Shown in pieces: positions 35,137-44,163 of a stretch of DNA of 64,000 nt. The translations under genes and the position numbers were made by a program. The stretch spans positions 1,362,501 through 1,426,500 of the forward strand of contig NZ_CP086106.1 in the NCBI RefSeq assembly GCF_016765655.2. Reading direction: 5' to 3'. The notes under the pieces were generated by a model that did no database searches, was not told where the DNA came from, and saw only the letters and a list, made by a program, of their open reading frames with translations. Within the stretch, counting starts at the first letter, position 1. The number at the start of each line of letters is the position of its first letter. This stretch comes from Skermanella mucosa (GTDB lineage Bacteria > Pseudomonadota > Alphaproteobacteria > Azospirillales > Azospirillaceae).

Positions 35137-36360
35137 ATGGAACTGCGAGAGAAGCTGGAAATCCTGGCGGATGCTGCCAAGTACGACGCGTCCTGCGCGT
35201 CGAGCGGATCGGACCGCAAGACTTCCGCCGGGACCAAGGACGGGATCGGCTCGACCGAGGGCATGGGCATCTGCCATGCCTATGCGCCGGACGGGCGCTG
35301 CATCTCGCTGCTGAAGATCCTGCTGACCAATTTCTGCGTCTATGACTGCCTGTACTGCGTCAACCGGCGGTCCAGCAATGTCCGCCGCGCCCGCTTCACG
35401 CCGGAGGAGGTGGTCAGGCTGACCCTGGGCTTCTACCGGCGCAACTATATCGAGGGACTCTTCCTCAGCTCCGGCATTATCCAAAGCCCCGACTACACGA
35501 TGGAACAGCTGGTCCGGGTGGCGAAGATGCTGCGGGAGGACCATGGCTTCCGCGGCTACATCCACCTGAAGACGATCCCCGACGCCTCGCCCGAGTTGCT
35601 GGCCGAAGCGGGGCTGTATGCCGACCGGCTCAGCATCAATATCGAGCTTCCGTCGGAGCCCTCGCTGGACCGGCTGGCGCCGGAGAAGGACGCGGGGGCG
35701 ATCCGGCGCTCTATGGGGCGGCTGCGGCTGCGGATCGAGGAGGCGAAGTCGAGCCCGCGCGAGCCGCGCTTCGCGCCGGGCGGCCAGAGCACCCAGATGA
35801 TCGTCGGGGCCGACGGGACCGACGACCGGGGCATCCTGGCGACCAGCGACCGGCTCTATACCGGGTACCGGCTGCGCCGGGTCTATTATTCCGCCTTCAG
35901 CCCGATCCCGGACGGCAGCTCCAGCCTGCCGCCGGGAGCGCCGCCGCTGGTCAGGGAGCACCGGCTGTACCAGGCCGACTGGCTGATGCGGTTCTACGGC
36001 TTCGACGCGGGGGAGATCGTGCCGGACGGCGGGCTGCTGGACCTGGAGATCGACCCGAAGCTGGCCTGGGCGCTGGTCAACCGCCACCGCTTCCCGGTGG
36101 ATGTCAACAAGGCGGACCGGGAAAGCCTGCTGCGGGTGCCCGGCATGGGCGTACGTACGGTGGACCGGCTGCTGTCGATCAGGAAGCACAAGGCCGTACG
36201 CCTGGAAGACCTGGGGCGGCTGAGGGTACAGGTCGCCAAGGTGGCGCCCTTCGTCACCACGGCGGACCCGCAGGTGGGCCGCTCGCTGCTGGACCGGATC
36301 GACCTGCGGCAGAGGCTGGCGCCCCGGCCGGCGCAGCTGGCGCTGCCGCTGTTCGCCTGA
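35137..36360 (+). CDS. Radical SAM protein of the putative DNA modification/repair family
   Basis: 407 residues. The cluster ligands are C67, C71 and C74 (TNFCVYDCLYCVNR), a C-x3-C-x2-C spacing. The radical SAM barrel continues through LFLSSGIIQSPDYTMEQ and LSINIELPS. The C-terminal part carries a helix-hairpin-helix DNA-binding motif (NKADRESLLRVPGMGVRTVDRLLSIR). This matches the family known as putative DNA modification/repair radical SAM protein, always found next to a UdgX-type gene, which follows after 7 bp. The reaction is not known. It starts at ATG 35137, after 59 bp of gap. Confidence 0.92.
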   Translation: MELREKLEILADAAKYDASCASSGSDRKTSAGTKDGIGSTEGMGICHAYAPDGRCISLLKILLTNFCVYDCLYCVNRRSSNVRRARFTPEEVVRLTLGFYRRNYIEGLFLSSGIIQSPDYTMEQLVRVAKMLREDHGFRGYIHLKTIPDASPELLAEAGLYADRLSINIELPSEPSLDRLAPEKDAGAIRRSMGRLRLRIEEAKSSPREPRFAPGGQSTQMIVGADGTDDRGILATSDRLYTGYRLRRVYYSAFSPIPDGSSSLPPGAPPLVREHRLYQADWLMRFYGFDAGEIVPDGGLLDLEIDPKLAWALVNRHRFPVDVNKADRESLLRVPGMGVRTVDRLLSIRKHKAVRLEDLGRLRVQVAKVAPFVTTADPQVGRSLLDRIDLRQRLAPRPAQLALPLFA

Positions 36361-36367
36361 GGCCGGT

Positions 36368-37777
36368 ATGCACGCGGTCGAGCTGGCCCATCCCGTCGAT
36401 TTCGAAGGCTGGCGCGCGGCGGCGCGGCGGATGGTGCTGGCCGACGCCCGGCCGGAGGCGGTGGACTGGCGGGTAGGCGCCCAGGCGGGACTGTTCGGCG
36501 ATGCGGCGGCACCGATCGTTCCGGAAGCGGTACGGAACCGCGCCTTCACCGTGCCGAAGGACTTCCTGGAACTGGCGGAGACCGTCGTCTGCCACCGCGA
36601 CCCGGCGCGCTTCGCGCTGCTCTACGGATTGCTCTGGCGGCTGACTCATGGGGAGCCGAAGCTGCTGGAGATCGTGTCGGACCGGGAGGTCCACCGGGCC
36701 GAGGCCATGGCGCGGGCGATCCGGCGCGACATCCACAAGATGCACGCTTTCGTCCGGTTCCGCGAGCGGGAAGGGCATTATCTCGCCTGGTTCGAGCCGG
36801 ACCACTTCATCGTGGAGCGGGCGGCGCCGTTCTTCGCCCGCCGGTTCACCAACATGGACTGGTCGATCCTGACGCCGGACCGCAGCGTCCATTGGGACGG
36901 CGGGACGCTGCATTTCACCCCCGGAGCCAGCCGGGCCGAGGTGCCCGACGAGGACGCGCTGGAGGATTACTGGCGCAGCTATTACGCCAGCATCTTCAAC
37001 CCGGCCCGGCTGAAGGTCGCGGCCATGCAGTCGGAGATGCCGCGGAAATACTGGCACAACCTGCCCGAGGCACGGCTGATCGCCCCGCTGATCCGCGACG
37101 CCGGCCGCAGGGCCGCCGCCATGGTCGAGAGCGGGGTGACGCTGCCGGCGCCCAAGTCCGGGCGTTGGGCCGAGGCCGTGCCGGATGTCCGGGCGCCGGA
37201 GCCCGAGGGCGGTCTCCAGGCCTGCCGGCGCTGTACCCTGTGGCGGAACGCGACCCAGGCGGTCCCGGGCGAGGGGCCGACAGGAGCGCGACTAATGCTG
37301 GTGGGCGAGCAGCCGGGCGACCAGGAAGACCTGGCAGGCCGAGCATTCGTCGGGCCGGCGGGGCAGTTGCTGGACCGGGCGCTGGTCGAGGCCGGCATCG
37401 TGCGGTCGGACTGCTACGTCACCAACGCGGTCAAGCATTTCAAGTTCACGCCGCGCGGCAAGCGCCGCATCCACCAGAAGCCCGATGCCGGCGAGGTCGA
37501 GCATTGCCGCTGGTGGCTGGAGGAGGAGGTCGCGGCGGTCCGCCCGCGCCTGATCGTGGCCTTGGGCGCCACGGCCGGCCGGGCGCTGCTGCGCCGCGAG
37601 GTCACGGTCCAGCGCGAGCGCGGCGCCGTCCTGCGGCTGGAGGAGGGGCGGTCGATGCTGCTGACCGTGCACCCGTCGTACCTGCTCCGGCTGCCCGATC
37701 CGACCGCGAAGGCGGCGGAGTACGATCGTTTCGTCACCGATCTGAAGCTTGCTACCTCTTTTGCGACGGCGCCGTGA
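36368..37777 (+). CDS. DUF4130 - UdgX fusion (uracil-DNA binding protein)
   Basis: 469 residues in two parts. Residues about 1-260 are the DUF4130/SAM-linked repair domain (FLELAETVVCHRDPARFALLY, RDIHKMHAFVRFREREGHY, WHNLPEARLIAPLI). Residues about 265-469 are a UdgX family 4-like uracil-DNA glycosylase: CxxC at QACRRCTLW, motif VGEQPGDQEDLAGRAFVGPAG, the UdgX-specific loop KRRIHQKP whose His forms a covalent bond to DNA at excised uracil in characterised UdgX, and the ending HPSYLLRLPD. Two Cys pairs may hold an iron-sulfur cluster. Coupled with the radical SAM gene, it suggests handling of a modified or damaged base. Confidence 0.93.
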   Translation: MHAVELAHPVDFEGWRAAARRMVLADARPEAVDWRVGAQAGLFGDAAAPIVPEAVRNRAFTVPKDFLELAETVVCHRDPARFALLYGLLWRLTHGEPKLLEIVSDREVHRAEAMARAIRRDIHKMHAFVRFREREGHYLAWFEPDHFIVERAAPFFARRFTNMDWSILTPDRSVHWDGGTLHFTPGASRAEVPDEDALEDYWRSYYASIFNPARLKVAAMQSEMPRKYWHNLPEARLIAPLIRDAGRRAAAMVESGVTLPAPKSGRWAEAVPDVRAPEPEGGLQACRRCTLWRNATQAVPGEGPTGARLMLVGEQPGDQEDLAGRAFVGPAGQLLDRALVEAGIVRSDCYVTNAVKHFKFTPRGKRRIHQKPDAGEVEHCRWWLEEEVAAVRPRLIVALGATAGRALLRREVTVQRERGAVLRLEEGRSMLLTVHPSYLLRLPDPTAKAAEYDRFVTDLKLATSFATAP

Positions 37778-37820
37778 ACGGCGGCCGGTGGCATTCTCCG
37801 GTTATCGATGGGGAGTGACC

Positions 37821-38051
37821 ATGCAACCACGATTTGGCCATGCCGTACTGACAGAGGACGACCGGAGGCGCCTGCGCGACCGCCTGGAGCGGCTGGGCGA
37901 GCAGAAGGTCAGGCTGATGTCGGGGGTCGACTGCGTACGCTATTTCGGCAACTGGCAGGCCGCGGAGTTGGTCGACGAGTGGCTGGAGGTCAAGGACGCC
38001 GAACGCCAGGAACAGTCGGGACTGCTGAGGCGCCTGTTCGGAAGGAAGTGA
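37821..38051 (+). CDS. Small hypothetical protein
   Basis: 76 residues, highly charged, no signal peptide or membrane segment (LTEDDRRRLRDRLERLGEQK, RYFGNWQAAELVDEWLEVK). I do not recognise it. The ATG at 37821 follows GGGAGTG by 5 bases. It may be a cytoplasmic helical protein. It lies 43 bp after the UdgX gene and could be cotranscribed with it. Confidence 0.65.
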   Translation: MQPRFGHAVLTEDDRRRLRDRLERLGEQKVRLMSGVDCVRYFGNWQAAELVDEWLEVKDAERQEQSGLLRRLFGRK

Positions 38052-38386
38052 CCTCTCCCCCATTCCGGCGATTGAGTTTCGCCGCCCGGGCGGCTAGGCG
38101 TACGCTGCCCGCCGCGCCGCCGGAGCAATTCGCCCGGGCAGAAGGGCAGGGACCGGATCATCCCTTCACTATGCCGCTCCGTGACGTTACTATGGCGAAT
38201 TCGGTTTACGGCATTGCGATTGAACATTCAGCCGCCGCCGTATGTTCCAGAAGGAACTTGTCGCTGTCCCTGAAAGGCCATGCGCCCACGACCCTGGCCC
38301 ATGAACCCGATGCGGCCCCGAAGAGACCAGGCTGAAGAAGTAGCATGCGCTCGGCGTGAGGCCGGTGCGGAGATTTGCAGGTGGAA
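38052..38386. other. 335-bp gap without a supported gene
   Basis: No domain-bearing frame, hairpin with T-tract or repeat is seen. It must contain the promoter of the phosphatidylcholine synthase gene; no clear -35/-10 pair stands out. Confidence 0.5.
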
Positions 38387-39124
38387 ATGACTTCCAGGAT
38401 GACCGAAGTGACCGAGCCTTATTCCCACGTCCAAAAGGCCGCCGCCTGGGTGGTCCACGCCGTCACGGCGAGCGGGGTGGTGCTCGGGCTGATGGCCCTG
38501 CTGGCGCTGGTGGACAACAACGCCGAAGGCTGCCTGCTCTGGCTCGGCGCGGCGCTCCTGGTGGACGGGGTGGACGGGACGCTGGCCCGCAAGTTCTCGG
38601 TCAAGCGGGTGCTGCCGAATTTTGACGGCGCGACCCTGGACCTGGTGATCGACTATCTGACGTACGTGTTCATCCCCGCGATCTTCATCTACAAGTTTAT
38701 CCCGCTTCCGGGACCGCTCGAACTGGTGGCGGTGGCCTTCATCCTGCTGTCGGCGCTCTATTGCTTCTGCAACGTCAACATGAAGAGCAACGACAACTAC
38801 TTCGTGGGATTCCCGGCGGTCTGGAACGTGGTCGCCTTGTACCTCTTCATCCTGGACCTGGACCCGGCGGTCACCTTCGCCCTGATCACCTTCTTCGCCC
38901 TGATGACCTTCACCACGGCCAAGTTCGTGCATCCCTTCCGGGTGCCGCACCTGATGCCGGTCAACATCGCGATGACCGCGGTCTGGATGATCAGCAGCCT
39001 GCTGCTCGTCCTGAACCAGCCGGACGACCCGATGGTGCTGATGGTTCCGTGGATCGTCGCCTCCGCCTGGTTCACCGGCATCTGCGCCTGGCGGACCGTG
39101 CTGGGATACGCGCGCGGCGCCTGA
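38387..39124 (+). CDS. pcs: Phosphatidylcholine synthase
   Basis: 245 residues, about eight membrane helices. The CDP-alcohol phosphotransferase motif reads LLVDGVDGTLARKFSV, with DGATLDLVIDYLTYVF for the second half (D-G-x2-A-R-x8-G-x3-D-x3-D variant of Pcs). Pcs condenses CDP-diacylglycerol with choline to give phosphatidylcholine in the inner membrane. Such a gene is typical of alphaproteobacteria living with plants or in soil. The start is uncertain: ATG 38387 is used; a TTG at 38375 and an ATG at 38399 are also in frame. Confidence 0.93.
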   Translation: MTSRMTEVTEPYSHVQKAAAWVVHAVTASGVVLGLMALLALVDNNAEGCLLWLGAALLVDGVDGTLARKFSVKRVLPNFDGATLDLVIDYLTYVFIPAIFIYKFIPLPGPLELVAVAFILLSALYCFCNVNMKSNDNYFVGFPAVWNVVALYLFILDLDPAVTFALITFFALMTFTTAKFVHPFRVPHLMPVNIAMTAVWMISSLLLVLNQPDDPMVLMVPWIVASAWFTGICAWRTVLGYARGA

Positions 39125-39240
39125 CCGGCCGGCGCGGGCCTCTCTTTCTGCCAAGTCCGTTTGACCAATGGACAACCCGGCCCGGAGTCGTGTGACTCTG
39201 GATGCCGGTCGGTAGAGTCCTGGTAGGAGGAAGCATCCCG

Positions 39241-40425
39241 ATGCGAAATTATGCCATCCTGCGAAATCTATCTCCCCTTGCGACCGCGGAGCCGTTCGAG
39301 CGCCGCGCCCGGAGCCTGGGCCGGGGAACCGTCATCGTGCCGCCGCCCGAGCCGATGATCGACGTGGCGCGGCTGACCTCGCGCCAGGTTCGGGAAGTGG
39401 CGCGCGATCCGGGCGTCCGCGGCATCGCTCCGGTCATGCCCATCGCGCTGATCCGGCCGTTCGAGATTCCCGAGGCGGAGGCCGCCACCCAGGCCTGGGG
39501 GATCGGCGCTGTCCGGGCCGACGTCTCGGCCTTCACGGGGGCCGGGGTCACGGTGGCGGTGCTGGATACCGGCATCGACGCCGACCATCCCGCCTTCGAG
39601 GGCGTGGAGCTGGTCCAGGAGGATTTCTCCGGGTCGGGCAACGGCGACAGGCAGGGGCACGGCACCCACTGCGCCGGCACGATCTTCGGACGCGACGTTG
39701 ACGGCACGCGGATCGGCGTCGCCCGCGGCGTCGGCCGGGCCCTGATCGGCAAGGTGCTCGGCGACGACGGCAGCGGCGACAGCGACATGATCTTCCGGGG
39801 CATCCAGTGGGCGGTCCAGGAGGGCGCCCAGGTGATCTCCATGTCCCTGGGGTTCGATTTCCCCGGGCTGGTCGCCCGGCTGGTGGCGGACGACTGGCCG
39901 CCGGAACTGGCGACCTCGGTCGCGCTGGAAGGCTATCGCGGCAATCTCCGGATGTTCGACGCCCTGATGGAGATGGTCGAGGCGCGGGCCGCCTTCTCGA
40001 CGGGCACCGTGCTGGTGGCCGCCGCGGGCAACGAGAGCCGGCGCGACCGGAACAAGGACTTCGAGGTCGCCGTGTCGATCCCGGCGGCGGCCCAGGGCAT
40101 CATCTCGGTCGGCGCGCTGGGCCAGACCGGGACGTCCCTGGGCGTGGCGCCCTTCTCCAACACCTTCCCGCAGGTCAGCGCCCCGGGCGTCAACGTGCTG
40201 TCGGCCCGGGCCGGCGGCGGTCTGGTCGCCCTGAACGGCACCAGCATGGCGACCCCCCATGTCGCCGGCGTCGCGGCGCTGTGGTGGGAGGCCATGGGCG
40301 GCGCGCCGGCCCGGATCGCCGCGTCGGCCGTCGCCGCGAAGATCCTGGGGCAGGCGCGGACCGACGTCTTCCTGTCGGATGCGGACCCGGCGGACCACGG
40401 GCTGGGGCTCGTCACGGCGCCGTGA
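39241..40425 (+). CDS. Subtilisin-like serine protease (S8), probably cytoplasmic
   Basis: 394 residues. The catalytic triad is D109 (VLDTGIDADHP), H140 (GHGTHCAG) and S335 (LNGTSMATPHVAG); the oxyanion Asn sits in AAAGNES. Residues 1-80 look like a small propeptide-like or inhibitor-like domain (MRNYAILRNLSP, REVARDPGVRGIAPVMPI). There is no signal peptide or membrane segment, so it may work in the cytoplasm or need a special export route. AGGAGG lies 10 bases before the ATG. A lipoprotein gene follows by 72 bp. Confidence 0.92.
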   Translation: MRNYAILRNLSPLATAEPFERRARSLGRGTVIVPPPEPMIDVARLTSRQVREVARDPGVRGIAPVMPIALIRPFEIPEAEAATQAWGIGAVRADVSAFTGAGVTVAVLDTGIDADHPAFEGVELVQEDFSGSGNGDRQGHGTHCAGTIFGRDVDGTRIGVARGVGRALIGKVLGDDGSGDSDMIFRGIQWAVQEGAQVISMSLGFDFPGLVARLVADDWPPELATSVALEGYRGNLRMFDALMEMVEARAAFSTGTVLVAAAGNESRRDRNKDFEVAVSIPAAAQGIISVGALGQTGTSLGVAPFSNTFPQVSAPGVNVLSARAGGGLVALNGTSMATPHVAGVAALWWEAMGGAPARIAASAVAAKILGQARTDVFLSDADPADHGLGLVTAP

Positions 40426-40497
40426 GCCGGCGCCCGGGGTGAAACCACCGGGCCGGGCGGCGTGTTGTCGAGGAGGTTCCCGTCCCATGAGGTCTCC

Positions 40498-41025
40498 TTG
40501 AAACGCGTCGTCCCCGGCCTGCTGCTGGTCGCCTTGCTGGCGGGCTGCCAAGCGCCTGTCCGCATGTCCAACATGATCGTTCCCGGCACCGATCGGATAG
40601 CAGGACAGACCGACCGCGCGCTGGCGGTCCAGGTCGGCAGCGTGAGCGGGGGAAGCTCCCTGAACGTCCTGAACCAGATCCGGGTTTCCGACCTGGACCT
40701 GCGGGAAGCGCTGATCAACTCGCTCGCGGTGCGCGGCGCCCTGGCGGCGAGCCAGCCGCGCTACCGGGTCGATGCCGAACTGCTCCGCACGACCCGGGGC
40801 TTGCAGGAGATCCTGCTGGGGCTCAACGTGACGGCGGAGGTGGAGATCCGCTATCTGGTCACCGACACCGCGACCGGGGCGGTCGTCCTGTCCCGGCCGA
40901 TCGTCTCGACCGGGACCGCGTCCTCGTCGGATTATTTCAGCCCGACCGAGCGGACGCGCGTCGCGACCGAGCGGGCGATCCAGGACAACATGCGGAAGCT
41001 GCTGGCGGAGCTTTACGGTTTGTGA
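40498..41025 (+). CDS. Lipoprotein of unknown function
   Basis: 175 residues. A TTG start at 40498 gives a lipoprotein signal, KRVVPGLLLVALLAGC, with lipobox LLAGC. The mature part is a compact beta-rich domain (YRVDAELLRTTRG, TAEVEIRYLVTD). Only 7 bases separate the GAGG ribosome site from the TTG; a nearby ATG at 40486 runs into a stop after four codons. I do not recognise the family. It may pair with the subtilase gene upstream. Confidence 0.75.
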   Translation: MKRVVPGLLLVALLAGCQAPVRMSNMIVPGTDRIAGQTDRALAVQVGSVSGGSSLNVLNQIRVSDLDLREALINSLAVRGALAASQPRYRVDAELLRTTRGLQEILLGLNVTAEVEIRYLVTDTATGAVVLSRPIVSTGTASSSDYFSPTERTRVATERAIQDNMRKLLAELYGL

Positions 41026-41058
41026 CCCGCCCCGGTCGCCCCCTTTGCCCCTGGATCA

Positions 41059-44000
41059 TCACTCCGCCGGCTGGCGGTTTCGCAGGTCCTGGAGCTGGCG
41101 GTTCAGGTCCTCCGCGACGGAGTTGGCGGGGCGGGTGAAGCGGGCGAGCAGGTCGTAGAGCACCGGCGTGACGAAAAGGGTCAGCAGGGACGCGACCGTC
41201 AGCCCGCCGATGATCACGGCGCCGATCGCGACCCGGCTCTCGGCGCCGGCCCCGGTGGCGAGCAGCAGGGGAACCGCGCCCAGCACGGTGGACAGCACCG
41301 TCATCAGGATCGGCCGGAAGCGGAGCGCCGATCCTTCCGTGATCGCCTGCCGGACGTCCATCCCCTCGGCGCGGAGCTGGTTGGCGAACTCGACGATCAG
41401 GATGCCGTTCTTCGCCATCAGGCCGATCAGCAGCACCATGCCGACCTGGCTGTAGATGTTCAGCGACAACCCGCCCAGCGCCAGCGCGGCGAGAGCGCCG
41501 GCGAGGCCGAGCGGCACCGTCAGCATGATGATCAGCGGATGGATGAAGCTTTCGAACTGGGCGGCCAGCACCAGGAAGACGATCAGCAGCGCAATCCCGA
41601 AGGTGATGGCGATGCCGCCGGAGGTTTCCAGGAACTGCTGGCTCTGCCCGGTGTAGCTGATCCGGCCCTCGGGTGGCAGCTCCTCCGCCGCGATCTCGTT
41701 CATGAAATCGATGGCGGAGCCCAGGTCGTACCCGTCGGCCAGCGACGCCGAGACGGTGATCGACGGCAGCCGGTCGAACCGCTTCAACTCGGGCGCCGCC
41801 GCCAGCTCCTCCAGGGTGACCAGCGCATTGAGCGGGACCAGCGATCCGTCGTCGCCGGCCCGGACGAAGATGTTCTTCAGGTCGGCCGGCGTCTGGCGGT
41901 CGCTGTCGCGCGCCTGGATGATCACGGGATAGACCCGGCCCCGGTTGATGTAGTCGGTGACCTCGCGGGACGCCAGCATGGTCTGGAGCGTGCTGCCGAT
42001 CTGCTCGATCCCGATTTCCAGGTCGTCGGCCTTGCGTCGGTCGATCAGCACGTTGAACTGGGGCCGCGTCGCCTCGAAATCGGTCTCGACGTTCTGAAGG
42101 CCCGGGTTCTCCAGGGCGCGGGCGACGATGCGGTCCGACCATTCCTGGATCGTGGCGTAGTCCTGGCCGCCGATCACCACCTGGAGCGGCGCGCTGCTGC
42201 CGCGCTGGCCCAGGCCCGCCGGGTTGACCGGGAAGGCGCGGACGCCGGGTATGCCGCTGACGCCGGGAACGATCGAGTTCACGATCTCGCGCTGGCTCCG
42301 CTCGCGCTCGGACCAGTCGGCCAGGCCCGCCACCACGAAGCCCCGGCCCGGCTGGTCTCGGAAGCCCACGATGGCGAAGATGCGGTCGGCTTCCCCCGAT
42401 TCCCGCAAGGGGGCCAGGACTTCCTCGATCCGGCGCACGTTGGCATCGGTGTAGCCGACCGTGGCCCCCTCGGGGGCGGTCACCGGGATGAAGAAGACGC
42501 CGCGGTCCTCCGTCGGGGTCAGCTCGCGCGGGAGGATGTCGTAGAGCAGGACGGTCCCGGCGGAGACGGCACCGGCCACCGCGAGCACCAGGACGGGCAT
42601 GCCGAGCGCGCGCTTGAGCAGGCGCCGGTAGGCTTCCGCCATGCCGTTGAAGGCGTGCTCCAGCCCCCGGCCGATCCGCCCGGGCTTGTCCTCGGCGCGC
42701 AGCAGCTTGGAGCACAGCATGGCGCACAGGGACAGCGCCACGAAGGTCGAGATCGCGACCGCCGCGGCCATGACGACGCCGAACTCGGCGAACAGGCGGC
42801 CGACCTGTCCCTCCAGCGTCGAGATCGGCAGGAAGACGGCGACCAGGGTCAGCGAGGTCGCGATCACCGCGAAGGTGACCTGCCGGGTACCGAGGAAGGC
42901 GGCGGCCAGCGGATGCTCGCCCCCTTCGACCCGCCGCTGGATGTTCTCCAGCACGACGATCGCATCGTCCACCACCAAGCCGATGGCGAGCAGGAGCGCC
43001 AGCAGGGTGAGGACGTTGATCGAGAAGCCGAAGGCATAGATGAAGGCCAGCGTGCCGATCACGGCGACCGGAATGGTGACGGCCGGCACGATCGTTGCGC
43101 GGGCGGAATGAAGAAACAGGAAGATCACCGCGATGACCAGCAGCACCGACATGCCGAGCGCTATCACCACCTCCTCGATCGACTGGGAGATGAAGATGGC
43201 ATCGTCGGAGCTGACCATCACCGACATGCCCTCGGGCAGGGTGGGGCGCAACGCCTCCAGCTCGGCGCGAACCTGGTTGCTGACCTCGATCGTGTTGGCC
43301 TGGGACTGCCGCAGCACGCCCAGCCCGACGGCGGCCTGGCCGTTGGACCGGACGACCGAATCGTCGTCCTCGACACCCAGATCCACCTGGGCCAGATCGC
43401 CGAGCCGGACAGGGAAATTGCCGACCTGCGCCACGACGATCTCGCGGAACTCCTCCACCGTGCGCAGCCGGGTGTCGGTGCGGATGGTGAACTGGCGGGA
43501 GACCGATTCCAGCTCTCCCGCCGGCAGTTCCACATTGTTCCGCCGCAGGGCCGATTCCACGTCGGCGACGGTCAGGTTGCGGGCGGCCAGCGCCTCGCGG
43601 TCCAGCCAGATGCGGATGGCGTAGCGCCGCTCCCCGAAGATCTCGACCTGCGCCACCCCGTTCAGAACCGACAGCCGGTCCACGATGAAGCGGCTGGCAT
43701 AGTCGTTGATGTCGGCCGGAGTCATGCGGTCGCTGGTGATGGCGATCCGCATGATCGGCTGGGCGTCGCTGTCGGTCTTGACAATCTCCGGCGGGTCCGC
43801 CTCCTCGGGCAGGTCGATGGAGACGCGACCGACCGCGTCGCGCACGTCGTTGGCCGCCTGGTCGATGTCGCGGGAGGTGACGAACTCGACCACGACGCGA
43901 CCGCGACCCAGGCGACTGGACGAGCGGATGCTACGGATGCCGTCCACGCTGCTGATGCCGCCCTCGATCACCTCGATGATCTCGGTGTCGATGATCTCCG

Positions 44001-44163
44001 GCGCTGCGCCGGGATAGGTCATCGTGATCGTGACGACGGCGGTGTCCACGTCGGGCAGCTCGCGCACCGGCAGCCGCAGCAGGGCGGCGATGCCGATGAC
44101 CACGATCAGCGCGCTGAGGACGATCGAGAGGACCGGACGCTTGATGCTGAGATCGGAAATCAT
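41059..44163 (-). CDS. RND efflux pump inner-membrane transporter (AcrB/MexB-like)
   Basis: 1034 residues of the HAE1 family. The N-terminus is ISDLSIKRPVLSIVLSALIV, two large periplasmic halves follow TM1 and TM7, and the proton-relay helix reads LAIGLVVDDAIVVLENIQR with the paired Asp. The start overlaps the adaptor stop by 4 bp (ATGA), which shows translational coupling. It would expel hydrophobic drugs or metabolites with the adaptor at 44160; no outer-membrane TolC-type gene is in the window. No repressor gene is seen next to it. Confidence 0.96.
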   Translation of the reverse strand: MISDLSIKRPVLSIVLSALIVVIGIAALLRLPVRELPDVDTAVVTITMTYPGAAPEIIDTEIIEVIEGGISSVDGIRSIRSSSRLGRGRVVVEFVTSRDIDQAANDVRDAVGRVSIDLPEEADPPEIVKTDSDAQPIMRIAITSDRMTPADINDYASRFIVDRLSVLNGVAQVEIFGERRYAIRIWLDREALAARNLTVADVESALRRNNVELPAGELESVSRQFTIRTDTRLRTVEEFREIVVAQVGNFPVRLGDLAQVDLGVEDDDSVVRSNGQAAVGLGVLRQSQANTIEVSNQVRAELEALRPTLPEGMSVMVSSDDAIFISQSIEEVVIALGMSVLLVIAVIFLFLHSARATIVPAVTIPVAVIGTLAFIYAFGFSINVLTLLALLLAIGLVVDDAIVVLENIQRRVEGGEHPLAAAFLGTRQVTFAVIATSLTLVAVFLPISTLEGQVGRLFAEFGVVMAAAVAISTFVALSLCAMLCSKLLRAEDKPGRIGRGLEHAFNGMAEAYRRLLKRALGMPVLVLAVAGAVSAGTVLLYDILPRELTPTEDRGVFFIPVTAPEGATVGYTDANVRRIEEVLAPLRESGEADRIFAIVGFRDQPGRGFVVAGLADWSERERSQREIVNSIVPGVSGIPGVRAFPVNPAGLGQRGSSAPLQVVIGGQDYATIQEWSDRIVARALENPGLQNVETDFEATRPQFNVLIDRRKADDLEIGIEQIGSTLQTMLASREVTDYINRGRVYPVIIQARDSDRQTPADLKNIFVRAGDDGSLVPLNALVTLEELAAAPELKRFDRLPSITVSASLADGYDLGSAIDFMNEIAAEELPPEGRISYTGQSQQFLETSGGIAITFGIALLIVFLVLAAQFESFIHPLIIMLTVPLGLAGALAALALGGLSLNIYSQVGMVLLIGLMAKNGILIVEFANQLRAEGMDVRQAITEGSALRFRPILMTVLSTVLGAVPLLLATGAGAESRVAIGAVIIGGLTVASLLTLFVTPVLYDLLARFTRPANSVAEDLNRQLQDLRNRQPAE

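Noticed and set aside
39241-40425. Secretion of this subtilase by the type I system at 52787
   Set aside because: It lacks RTX repeats and a type I C-terminal signal, and it lies far from the exporter genes.
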